NCBI GenBank assembly: GCA_964369665.1
Contig: CAYJFS010000001.1
Coordinates: forward strand, 248,001 to 312,000
Reading direction: 5' to 3'
Length of the DNA: 64,000 nt
From: Bilophila sp964369665
GTDB taxonomy: Bacteria > Desulfobacterota > Desulfovibrionia > Desulfovibrionales > Desulfovibrionaceae
Shown here: positions 18,514 to 27,149 of the stretch, in pieces
Numbering within the stretch: position 1 is the stretch's first letter
Layout of the letters: each line of letters opens with the position of its first letter
Translations under genes and position numbers: made by a program
Notes under the pieces: generated by a model
Told to the model about the DNA's origin: nothing
What the model saw: the letters and a program-made list of their open reading frames with translations, nothing else
The model's database searches: none

Positions 18514-20634
18514 ATGGCCAACAAACTTTATATTATATCGACTGAAAGCCGTAGTGGTAAGTCAATCATAACTTTAGGACTTATGCAACTCATCATGCGA
18601 CATGTACAAAATGTAGCATTTTTCCGTCCAATAATTGGAGATGAAATAGAGCAACAACATGATCATCACATAAATCTCATACTTCAACATTTTAAACTTA
18701 CTATTCCTTATAAAGAAACATATGCCTCTACTTTTAGCGAGGCAAGAGCTCTTATAACAGCACAAAAATCATCTCTACTTATTGAAAAAATTATACAACG
18801 ATATTCTTATATTGAAGATAAATATGATTTTGTACTCTGTGAAGGTACAGATTACTTAGGTAAAGAAGCTACATTTGAATTAGAGCTTAATGCTGAAATA
18901 GCAGCAAATTTAAATATACCTATAGCCTTAGTTATCAATGGAAAAGAAAAATCCGTTGAAGAACTTATATCTTCTACGTTATCTGCTATAGATTTATTTG
19001 TTGATAGAGAACAAGATATAGCCTGTGTCTTTATAAATCGAACAACATTATCTGATAAAGACATTACAAGGGTATATAAAAAACTTGTTGCTACTATTGA
19101 TAATCAAATTCCAATATCCATTCTCCCAGAAGACCATATATTGGGACAACCAACTATGAGTGACATCATGGATTGGACAAAAGCTCAAGTTGTTTCTGGA
19201 AAAAATTTATTACACTTACCTGTACAAGACTACATCACTGCTGCCATGAAACCAGAAAATTTTCTCACACATCTTAAAGATGGTATGCTTGTCATTACAC
19301 CTGGTGATCGATCTGATATTGTTCTTGCAAGTTTTGCTTCTCGACTCTCTGCAACATGTCCTAATATAGCAGGAATTTTACTTACTGGTGCCCTAACTCT
19401 TTCTCCAGCAGTTCTTTGTTTAATTGAAGGCCTAGGATCTGTACCAATACCCATCCTAACAGCTAAAGAAAACACATATCAAACAATTTTAATGCTTTCA
19501 GAGTTATACAGTAAAATAGCTCCCTCTGATACAAGAAAAATAAACACAGCCTTATACCTCTTTGATCGATATGCAGATAACGATATGCTTTCTAAACGTA
19601 TTATTGATCGTACAACTGATAAAGTTTCACCAAAAATGTTTGAATTCAAACTTATCGAACAAGCTCGACAACATAAAATGCGTATTGTATTACCTGAGGG
19701 CACAGAAGAACGTATTCTTAAAGCAGCAGAAGCCCTTACCCAACGAGGCGTTGCAGAAATTATTCTTCTAGGCAACAGCACATCTATTTATAAAAAAATA
19801 TCATCCCTAAATCTTTCTCTTCAAGATGTTACAATTATTCAACCAGATCAACAACACCCTTTATTTGAATCATACATAGAAACATATTATGATCTCCGTA
19901 AACATAAAGGGATAACTATAGATGACGCACGTGACTATATGAGTGATGCAACATATTTTGCAACAATGATGGTCTATAAAAATGACGCTGACGGTATGGT
20001 TTCAGGATCTATACACACAACAGCACATACTATTCGTCCAGCACTCGAAATTATCAAAACAAAACCTCATGCCTCTATTGTTTCAAGTGTATTTTTAATG
20101 TGTATGAAAGATCATATATTAGTCTTTGGTGACTGTGCTGTTAACCCAAACCCTACAGCTGAACAACTTGCAGATATAGCTATAAGTTCTGCACATACAG
20201 CACAAACTTTTGGCATTACACCACGTATTGCTATGTTGTCATATTCAACTGGATCATCTGGAAAAGGCATTGATGTTGATATTGTAACAGAAGCAACACA
20301 AATAGTTCAAAAAAAGTCCCCTTACCTTATCATCGATGGGCCAATTCAATATGATGCTGCAATTGATCCTCATGTTGCTCATACAAAAGCTCCCACTAGC
20401 CCTGTTGCAGGAAAAGCTACTGTTTTTATTTTTCCTGATTTAAATACAGGTAATAACACATATAAAGCTGTACAACGTGCAGCAGATGCTGTCGCAATTG
20501 GACCAATACTACAAGGACTTAATAAACCTGTTAATGACTTATCTCGTGGATGTACAATAGCAGATATTATTAACACAGTATCTATTACAGCTATTCAAGC
20601 TCAAGCAGAAAAAGGACTCATTACATTAGAATAA
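18514..20634 (+). CDS. pta: Phosphate acetyltransferase
   Basis: Turns acetyl-CoA and phosphate into acetyl phosphate. 706 residues, the long three-domain form. The N-terminal P-loop-like domain starts with STESRSGKSIITLGL, a DRTGG-type middle domain covers about 210-330, and the C-terminal catalytic domain (about 375-700) includes RIVLPEGTEERIL, DADGMVSGS, LSYSTGSSGKG and DGPIQYDAA. It is 65 bases after por and 59 bases before ackA, all on one strand. Confidence 0.96.
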   Translation: MANKLYIISTESRSGKSIITLGLMQLIMRHVQNVAFFRPIIGDEIEQQHDHHINLILQHFKLTIPYKETYASTFSEARALITAQKSSLLIEKIIQRYSYIEDKYDFVLCEGTDYLGKEATFELELNAEIAANLNIPIALVINGKEKSVEELISSTLSAIDLFVDREQDIACVFINRTTLSDKDITRVYKKLVATIDNQIPISILPEDHILGQPTMSDIMDWTKAQVVSGKNLLHLPVQDYITAAMKPENFLTHLKDGMLVITPGDRSDIVLASFASRLSATCPNIAGILLTGALTLSPAVLCLIEGLGSVPIPILTAKENTYQTILMLSELYSKIAPSDTRKINTALYLFDRYADNDMLSKRIIDRTTDKVSPKMFEFKLIEQARQHKMRIVLPEGTEERILKAAEALTQRGVAEIILLGNSTSIYKKISSLNLSLQDVTIIQPDQQHPLFESYIETYYDLRKHKGITIDDARDYMSDATYFATMMVYKNDADGMVSGSIHTTAHTIRPALEIIKTKPHASIVSSVFLMCMKDHILVFGDCAVNPNPTAEQLADIAISSAHTAQTFGITPRIAMLSYSTGSSGKGIDVDIVTEATQIVQKKSPYLIIDGPIQYDAAIDPHVAHTKAPTSPVAGKATVFIFPDLNTGNNTYKAVQRAADAVAIGPILQGLNKPVNDLSRGCTIADIINTVSITAIQAQAEKGLITLE

Positions 20635-20693
20635 CTAAATATACTTATTATATCTTCATTATTACTTTTATATAACTTTATAAGGAATGTATT

Positions 20694-21902
20694 ATGAATA
20701 TTCTTGTTATTAATGCTGGTAGCTCATCATTTAAATACCAACTTATTAACATGATAAATAAACATGTTCTTGTATCAGGCATTGTAGAGCGTATAGGTGA
20801 AGATAAAGGAAAAATGACATACAAAGCTCATCCTAACACAGACCATGAAAAAAAATACATTGTAGAACAAACGTTTTCTACACATGTTCAAGGTATGAAA
20901 GCTGTTATTGCTCAAATCACTAACATAGAAACTGGCGTTATTAAATCTATACATGATATTCATGCTGTTGGACATCGTGTAGTTATGGGTGGTGAAGTTA
21001 TTAAAAAACCAGTGATTGTTACTCAAGAAATAAAAAAAATTATTCTTGACTACACAGCACTTTCTCCACTCCATAACCCAGCAAACCTTGCAGGTATTGA
21101 GGTTTCTGAAGAACTTTTTCCAAATATACCTAATGTAGCTGTTTTTGATACAGAATTTCACCAAACGCTACCTGAAGCTGCATATATGTATCCTTTACCA
21201 TATAATCTATACGAAAAATATAAAATACGCCGTTATGGTTTTCATGGAACCTCACATAGGTATGTTACATGCCAAGCAGCATTACTTCTTGGGAAACCTC
21301 TTGAAGCAGTAAATCTCATTACATGTCACCTGGGTAATGGCTGCTCCATGGCTGCTATACAACAAGGAAAAAGTATTGACACAACCATGGGTACAACACC
21401 CTTAGAAGGGCTTATGATGGGTACACGATGTGGAGATATTGATCCAGCAATTATACCTTTTATTATGGAAAAAACTAAAATGTCTGCCCAAGAAATAGAT
21501 ATACTCATGAATAAAAATTCTGGATTAAAAGGCATATGCAATATGAATGATATGCGAGATATCCATAAAGCATGCTCTGAAGGAAACCCTAAAGCTCAAC
21601 TTGCACTCACCATGTTCACTTACCGAATAAAAAAATATATTGGTGCATATTTTGCTATATTAGATAAACTTGATGGTCTTGTTTTCACTGCAGGTATTGG
21701 GGAAAATGATGATGTTGTTCGTTCTATGATATGTAGTGATTTAGAGCACTTAGGTATAGAATTTGACAAACAACAAAATGCACTCCATGAACCAAAAACA
21801 CGTACTATAAGCAAAAAAAACAGCCCTATACCTATATTTATTATACCCACAAATGAAGAACTAGAAATTGCACAATGTACATTAGATTTAGTAAAAAAAT
21901 AG
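20694..21902 (+). CDS. ackA: Acetate kinase
   Basis: Makes ATP and acetate from acetyl phosphate. 402 residues, the family length. Signature segments are the N-terminal NAGSSSFKYQLI, RYGFHGTSHRYV, HLGNGCSMAAI, the MGTTPLEGLMMGTRCGDIDP loop and FTAGIGEN near the C-terminus. TAAGGAATG precedes the ATG. It completes the por-pta-ackA route from pyruvate to acetate with substrate-level phosphorylation. It converges on miaA with only about 20 bases between the stops. Confidence 0.97.
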   Translation: MNILVINAGSSSFKYQLINMINKHVLVSGIVERIGEDKGKMTYKAHPNTDHEKKYIVEQTFSTHVQGMKAVIAQITNIETGVIKSIHDIHAVGHRVVMGGEVIKKPVIVTQEIKKIILDYTALSPLHNPANLAGIEVSEELFPNIPNVAVFDTEFHQTLPEAAYMYPLPYNLYEKYKIRRYGFHGTSHRYVTCQAALLLGKPLEAVNLITCHLGNGCSMAAIQQGKSIDTTMGTTPLEGLMMGTRCGDIDPAIIPFIMEKTKMSAQEIDILMNKNSGLKGICNMNDMRDIHKACSEGNPKAQLALTMFTYRIKKYIGAYFAILDKLDGLVFTAGIGENDDVVRSMICSDLEHLGIEFDKQQNALHEPKTRTISKKNSPIPIFIIPTNEELEIAQCTLDLVKK

Positions 21903-21922
21903 TAATCTTCTGTTCTTTAAAT

Positions 21923-22870
21923 TCATGTATTTTGTAACCATTGATCAACACATATATACAACTTTTCAGCCTCTTCAGGATGAAACCATTGTATGCGCTT
22001 ATCAGCATTAAACCATGTTAACTGACGCTTTGCATAACTACGTGTATTCTTTAACCAAAGACTTTTTGCTTCTTCTTGAGTGTAACAACCTTTTATTTCA
22101 CCTAAAAGCTCCATACAACCAATACTAGACCAACCTGGAACAGTTTCATCTGAACATTGTTCATAAGCATCAGACACTTCCTGTCGTGCCCCCTGAGCAA
22201 GCATAGTATCAATACGTCTTATAAGGTATGGTGTTAATTCAGATAAAGAACGTTTAATACCTACTCTTAATATCTCTGCCTGGATAGAAGGCAAAGGGGT
22301 ATCTTTATGCCACAATGAAAATGGTTTAGCTGTAGCCTCAAAAACCATCAAAGCTCGAAGAATTCTTTGTTGATCATTATGATGAATAGTCTCTGCATAT
22401 AAAGGATCAATATTTTTAAGCTCAGCATAAAGTTGACTAAGCCCATAACTTCTATATTTTTCTTCTATCTTTTTTATACTATGGCTAGGTATAGCTGGTA
22501 TAGAAACAATACCATCAAACAATGCACGAAAATACATGCCTGTCCCACCAACAACTATTGGCAACATATCCGATTTCCATACATTATGTATCTCTTGTAT
22601 AGCTCTGCTAGACCACAAACCAGCTGAAATCTTTTCTGATATATGAAGATAGCCATAAAGTTTATGTTGGATTAATAATTGTTCACTAAGTGATGGCTGA
22701 GCTGTTACAATAGGAAAATCAATATATACTTGCCGAGAGTCAGCATTAATAATCACACCATTATATTTCTGGCTTAAATATAAAGATATAGCACTCTTTC
22801 CAACACCAGTTGGACCTACAATACATATAACCTTACCTACACCAAACTTACTATTTCTAAGTTGATGCAT
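21923..22870 (-). CDS. miaA: tRNA dimethylallyltransferase MiaA
   Basis: Adds the dimethylallyl group to A37 of tRNAs that read codons beginning with U. 315 residues. The P-loop is IVGPTGVGKSAIS near residue 18, followed by the DSRQVY substrate motif, VVGGTGMYFRAL and a C-terminal KRQLTWFNAD region that contacts tRNA. Its start overlaps the coaD stop by 14 bases, so the two are coupled. It is the last gene of the rsmD-coaD-miaA run. Confidence 0.96.
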   Translation of the reverse strand: MHQLRNSKFGVGKVICIVGPTGVGKSAISLYLSQKYNGVIINADSRQVYIDFPIVTAQPSLSEQLLIQHKLYGYLHISEKISAGLWSSRAIQEIHNVWKSDMLPIVVGGTGMYFRALFDGIVSIPAIPSHSIKKIEEKYRSYGLSQLYAELKNIDPLYAETIHHNDQQRILRALMVFEATAKPFSLWHKDTPLPSIQAEILRVGIKRSLSELTPYLIRRIDTMLAQGARQEVSDAYEQCSDETVPGWSSIGCMELLGEIKGCYTQEEAKSLWLKNTRSYAKRQLTWFNADKRIQWFHPEEAEKLYICVDQWLQNT

Positions 22871-23354
22871 ATTTGTATTCTAAAGCCTCCCTAATATGTT
22901 TTGGTACAAACTCTTGAACATCACCACCAAGACTTGCAATTGTTTTGACAATTGTAGAACTAATATAAAGCCACTTATAATCAGAAATAAGAAAAAAAGT
23001 TTCTATTTTTGGACACAATTTATGATTCATAAGTGAAGTCTGAAACTCATACTCAAAATCAGAAACAGCACGTAAACCTCTTAATAAAAATTTTGCACCT
23101 CTTTTAGTTGCATAATCTACAAGTAAGCCAGAAAAAGGCTCTACTAAAACATTAAATTCTGATGAAAATGTTTCTTTTACTAAAGAAATACGTTCATCTA
23201 AACTAAATAATGAAGATTTATTTGTGTCTTTTGCAACAGCGATAATGATTGTATCAAATAACTGTAATCCACGTTTAATAAGACTTATATGGCCATTAGT
23301 TAATGGGTCAAATGTCCCTGGATAAACAGCTAAGAGTGATCGTTGGTCTTCCAT
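22857..23354 (-). CDS. coaD: Phosphopantetheine adenylyltransferase
   Basis: Penultimate step of CoA synthesis: 4'-phosphopantetheine plus ATP to dephospho-CoA. 165 residues. The nucleotidyltransferase signature is VYPGTFDPLTNGHISLIKRG (TxGH), RGLRAVSDFEYE lies in the middle, and the second nucleotide motif is YISSTIVK. The start overlaps the end of rsmD by 25 bases, a common rsmD-coaD arrangement. Confidence 0.96.
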   Translation of the reverse strand: MEDQRSLLAVYPGTFDPLTNGHISLIKRGLQLFDTIIIAVAKDTNKSSLFSLDERISLVKETFSSEFNVLVEPFSGLLVDYATKRGAKFLLRGLRAVSDFEYEFQTSLMNHKLCPKIETFFLISDYKWLYISSTIVKTIASLGGDVQEFVPKHIREALEYKYAST

Positions 23355-23896
23355 ATAAGTGTCCTTGTCTGTCCATAGCTTCTACTTGATAACAAGTTAA
23401 GTTGTGGATGAATTTGTGAAAAATTCATGTGTAAAGGTATTTCAACTTCTGCTACAACATAACCACCATGAGAAACCCATTGTTTTTCTACAAGTGCATC
23501 AATTGTTGGTTGTAATCGATTTTCTCCATATGGTGGGTCAACAAAAATAATATCATATGTTATTGAACTACCTTGTAAAAAACGTTCTACATCCATCGCT
23601 ATAACCATAGATTGCTTATCAAGACCAAGTTTCTTAATATTATGATATAAACACTCTATTGCTTTTGGACTCTTTTCGACAAAACATGCTTCTGCAGCAC
23701 CACGACTTGTAGCTTCAAATCCTAAGCTACCACTTCCTGCAAAAAGATCTAAAACACGAATGTCTTCCCATATTACACCTTTTGAAGTTAATACAGAAAA
23801 AAGGGCTTCTCGTACTTTACCTGTAGCTGGTCGATATCCTTTTCCTTCTGTAGTTTTTAATAAACGACCTCTAAGAGTACCTGTGATTATACGCAT
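23330..23896 (-). CDS. rsmD: 16S rRNA (guanine966-N2)-methyltransferase RsmD
   Basis: SAM-dependent methyltransferase for G966 of 16S rRNA. 188 residues from the chosen ATG at 23894-23896 (MRIITGTLRGRLL), the usual family start. A GTG 12 bases upstream would add MRFC and is less likely. Motifs are RPATGKVREALFS, VLDLFAGSGSLGFEA (SAM) and the catalytic DPPY in IIFVDPPYGEN. It overlaps coaD, and miaA follows. Confidence 0.94.
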   Translation of the reverse strand: MRIITGTLRGRLLKTTEGKGYRPATGKVREALFSVLTSKGVIWEDIRVLDLFAGSGSLGFEATSRGAAEACFVEKSPKAIECLYHNIKKLGLDKQSMVIAMDVERFLQGSSITYDIIFVDPPYGENRLQPTIDALVEKQWVSHGGYVVAEVEIPLHMNFSQIHPQLNLLSSRSYGQTRTLIWKTNDHS

Positions 23897-24013
23897 ACAA
23901 AATCTCACAAATTCAGTTTATATTATATAATAAATACTACTAATAGTAATTATCTTTATGACTATATTTAAAAATTATCTTCTCATTTCATATAAAAATA
24001 AAACACTCAAAAC

Positions 24014-25624
24014 TTATAATTCTGTTAAAAAAGATAATATCTCTTTATTCAGCTCTAATAACCGACTACGAATATCTATTTGCTCTTCCCAACTTTTATC
24101 TTCAATATTTTTGAGCTTTAAAAAAAGTTGTTTATACTTAGTATCTGTCTCTTTAAAAAGGATATTCCAATCTATTTTACTTTTTTGTTCATGTCTGGAT
24201 ATAATACATGTATTATTTGTATCCTTAGCCACAAGCTGTAATGTTTCAAGATACTCAGGAATATATACTGGTAATGAATATTTGTCGGTAATACATTGAG
24301 CTAAAGTTTTTTCTGAAGACTCTTCCCCATGAACAAGGATAACTTGCATACCAGGATATCTCATTTTATCAAGCCAATCTAAAAGCTGGTTTTGTCCAGC
24401 ATGTGCTGAAAAGCCACCAAGAGTATACACTCTAGCATTAATACTAATCTCTTCATTGAAAATTCGAATAGACTTTGCACCATCAACAATTCTTCTTCCA
24501 GGAGTTCCTATTGCTTGGTATCCAACAAAAACTAAACTTGAACCTTGACGCCAAGCATTATGACGTAGATGATGTTTTATACGTCCTGCATTACACATAC
24601 CACTTGCTGATATAACAATTGCTGGACCTTTAATTGAATTAATAGCTTGTGACTCTTCTGTGCTCAATGTATATTTAAGATTTGGTAATGCATCTAATAC
24701 ATTCTCAGGTAAACCTACCTCCTTTATCTTTAAGTATTTAATATACTTCCTGAAAATTTCTGTTGCCCTAATAGCAAGAGGACTATCAACAAAAATAGGT
24801 ATCTCACTAGGTAACTTACCTTGTTCCCACAACATATATAAACAACAAAGTATCTCTTGTGTTCTGCCTACAGCAAAAGAAGGAATAATAATTTTTTCTT
24901 TATTCCTATAACTATACATAATAGCATCAGAAAGCTCACTAAGTGTTGTAAACTCATCTTTATGATTACGATCACCATATGTACTTTCAAGAAAAAGATA
25001 ATCTGCTGTCTGTGCCTCTACAGGATCAGGCATCAAAATTGATCCAAAACGACCAAGATCTCCTGAAAAAACAAGCCTTATACTTTTATTATCTTCAGTA
25101 ATTACAAGCTCTAAAAAAGCAGCACCCAAGATATGTCCAGCATTACGATAAGTAACTTGGATACCAGGATAAGGCTCAAATGAAACATTGTATTTTACAT
25201 CATGAACATATTGCTTAACATTTTTAGCTTCATTAACAGTATAAAGTGGATCTACATTTTTATATTGACCATTATGTCGAGCCAATTTTTTATATTTCCA
25301 CATAGCCTCAACTTCTTGTATATAAGCACTATCTTCTAGCATTATTTCTACTAAATCTTTTGTAGGCTCTGTACAATATATTGGACCAGTAAATCCATCA
25401 TTAACTATTCTAGGCAGTAAACCTGAATGATCAATATGTGCATGAGTTAAAAGTATAAATTTTAACTTTTTTGCCTGATAGTATTGTGTATTAAGGTTAC
25501 GAAGCTCAGCTGCAGATCCACCTTGATGCATTCCACAATCAACAGTAAACACAACACCACATGCTTCTATAAGATAACATGAACCTGTTACTGTCTTTGC
25601 AGCACCAAGAAACTGAATATTCAT
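24014..25624 (-). CDS. Metallo-beta-lactamase/beta-CASP RNA-processing nuclease
   Basis: 536 residues of the CPSF-like branch of metallo-beta-lactamases. The metal motif is LTHAHIDHSGLLPRIV near residue 60, with later ligands in YRNAGHILGAAF and FSGDLGRFG. The beta-CASP part has FLESTYGDRNHK, IPSFAVGRTQEIL, SASGMCNAGR and a C-terminal GGFSAHAGQNQLLDWL. It is likely a zinc-dependent RNA endo/exonuclease; the substrate is unknown. The last 70 residues are a helical tail rich in Lys and Glu. A single gene, with about 105 bases between it and rsmD. Confidence 0.88.
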   Translation of the reverse strand: MNIQFLGAAKTVTGSCYLIEACGVVFTVDCGMHQGGSAAELRNLNTQYYQAKKLKFILLTHAHIDHSGLLPRIVNDGFTGPIYCTEPTKDLVEIMLEDSAYIQEVEAMWKYKKLARHNGQYKNVDPLYTVNEAKNVKQYVHDVKYNVSFEPYPGIQVTYRNAGHILGAAFLELVITEDNKSIRLVFSGDLGRFGSILMPDPVEAQTADYLFLESTYGDRNHKDEFTTLSELSDAIMYSYRNKEKIIIPSFAVGRTQEILCCLYMLWEQGKLPSEIPIFVDSPLAIRATEIFRKYIKYLKIKEVGLPENVLDALPNLKYTLSTEESQAINSIKGPAIVISASGMCNAGRIKHHLRHNAWRQGSSLVFVGYQAIGTPGRRIVDGAKSIRIFNEEISINARVYTLGGFSAHAGQNQLLDWLDKMRYPGMQVILVHGEESSEKTLAQCITDKYSLPVYIPEYLETLQLVAKDTNNTCIISRHEQKSKIDWNILFKETDTKYKQLFLKLKNIEDKSWEEQIDIRSRLLELNKEILSFLTEL

Positions 25625-25796
25625 ATATACTCCAGTTCTTTTATTTTTTTCAATAAATTATACTTAACCTAATGTATCAACAACATATAAACTATAAAAA
25701 AACAAAAGACTGCATCATATTAGATAATTAATTATATTATAATTAAAAGACCATATATTTGACTCCTTATATAAAATTAATTTTAACTAACTTACA

Positions 25797-27134
25797 TTAT
25801 GGTAAAACTGAAATTCCTATAAGCTTATTAAGCAAATAATCTTTTGGTACATAAGGAAGTTCTGAGCCTGGTGTAAGAGATGTTATAACTACTCGACCAA
25901 GAAGATGACGTCCATTAAACCCTGTCATATTTGTACGAAGACCCCATATATCATGAATCATAACTGGCTTATCATTATACATACCTAAATATAAACCAAT
26001 ATGTCCTTTAAAACCTATTGATGTTGCAAAAGGAATACCTTTTTCTTTTAATAACATATTTACACTTAGTTCTGACTTATCCTCTATAGGTATAAAGTTC
26101 CATGCATGAACTTGAGCTGCTGAATTTCTTGGAAGCCATACACCAAAAGGTATAAATAAATCTTTTAAAAATTCAGAACAGTCTCTATGTCCAAACTCTC
26201 CACCCCAACCATATACTTGTTCTATAAGCGGATTAGCAATTGTTGCCATTTTTTTGGCAGTTAAAACTTCAGGCATAAGTACAGAATCACTCTTTAATAC
26301 TTCTACATGTACCATCTTTGCTGTACCATTTTGCTCACGTGTAGGAGCAAGAACCACATATGCCAAGCTTTCTTCCTTTATTAATGGCAATACTGTACCT
26401 AAAAACCCTAATCCTACAAAAGTGTTATTGTTTTGGAGTTTCACTTTATCATGTATAATAGAAACCTGTGGTGAATTAATTACTTGCTCTATAGTTTCAG
26501 GTGTTACAAGTGCAACATACTCTTCTGGTATCCAACCTGAAACAAGGTCTGTCTCTATATATAACCAAGCACCATCATTAGATGTATGAAGTATATTGAC
26601 AGGCATGCCCATGTGGAGATTTGACATTATAAAATAATCAAAGGGAAAACCTTCACCAGCAAGAGTAGGATTCAAAAAGATTGGACTCTGTGTGGGTGCT
26701 GCACGCACTGAAACTCTTTCTACTAAAATACCTCTATCAAAACGTGAAGGGAAAGTACTTTTAGCTGCATTGACTATTAATGCATTCCAATTTTTATCTG
26801 TCCAGTTAAGAAGGTTCTCTGCCCACCATTTTTCAGTTGGAGGAACTTCTGAATCAAAGATGAAGTATGCTTCATCTGCAGAAAGATGAGCCTCTGATGC
26901 TTTCCATGGAGCAAAAAAATTCTTTTTATAACTCTCATATTCCTCTTCAGCCTTATTCTTTGACAAAATAGGATTAAGAGGAAAAGGAAGCATGTCTGCA
27001 TAAACAGAAACATTCTGTGGGTAAGTTGTCAAATCTTGAATCATACCAGTTTGTTTTATTTGGTACATTCCACAACTACAGCAAAAAAAAAGCATACAAC
27101 AAATAATACTATACTGTATATACTTATAAAACAT
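25797..27134 (-). CDS. SH3-domain NlpC/P60 lipoprotein, probable murein endopeptidase
   Basis: 445-residue cell-wall hydrolase candidate. A hydrophobic signal (residues 6-20) runs into FFCCSCGMYQ, a plausible lipobox with several Cys, so membrane-anchored. The order matches the known family with an N-terminal NlpC-stabilising region, an SH3-like segment (about 165-235, with WLYIETDLVSGWIPEEY) and a C-terminal NlpC/P60 domain. The catalytic Cys lies in GHRDCSEFLKDLF and the catalytic His in GHIGLYLG. It likely cleaves stem peptides. The recD2-like gene lies directly upstream, with 15 bases between. Confidence 0.82.
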   Translation of the reverse strand: MFYKYIQYSIICCMLFFCCSCGMYQIKQTGMIQDLTTYPQNVSVYADMLPFPLNPILSKNKAEEEYESYKKNFFAPWKASEAHLSADEAYFIFDSEVPPTEKWWAENLLNWTDKNWNALIVNAAKSTFPSRFDRGILVERVSVRAAPTQSPIFLNPTLAGEGFPFDYFIMSNLHMGMPVNILHTSNDGAWLYIETDLVSGWIPEEYVALVTPETIEQVINSPQVSIIHDKVKLQNNNTFVGLGFLGTVLPLIKEESLAYVVLAPTREQNGTAKMVHVEVLKSDSVLMPEVLTAKKMATIANPLIEQVYGWGGEFGHRDCSEFLKDLFIPFGVWLPRNSAAQVHAWNFIPIEDKSELSVNMLLKEKGIPFATSIGFKGHIGLYLGMYNDKPVMIHDIWGLRTNMTGFNGRHLLGRVVITSLTPGSELPYVPKDYLLNKLIGISVLP

Positions 27135-27149
27135 ACTAACCTCTCTTAC

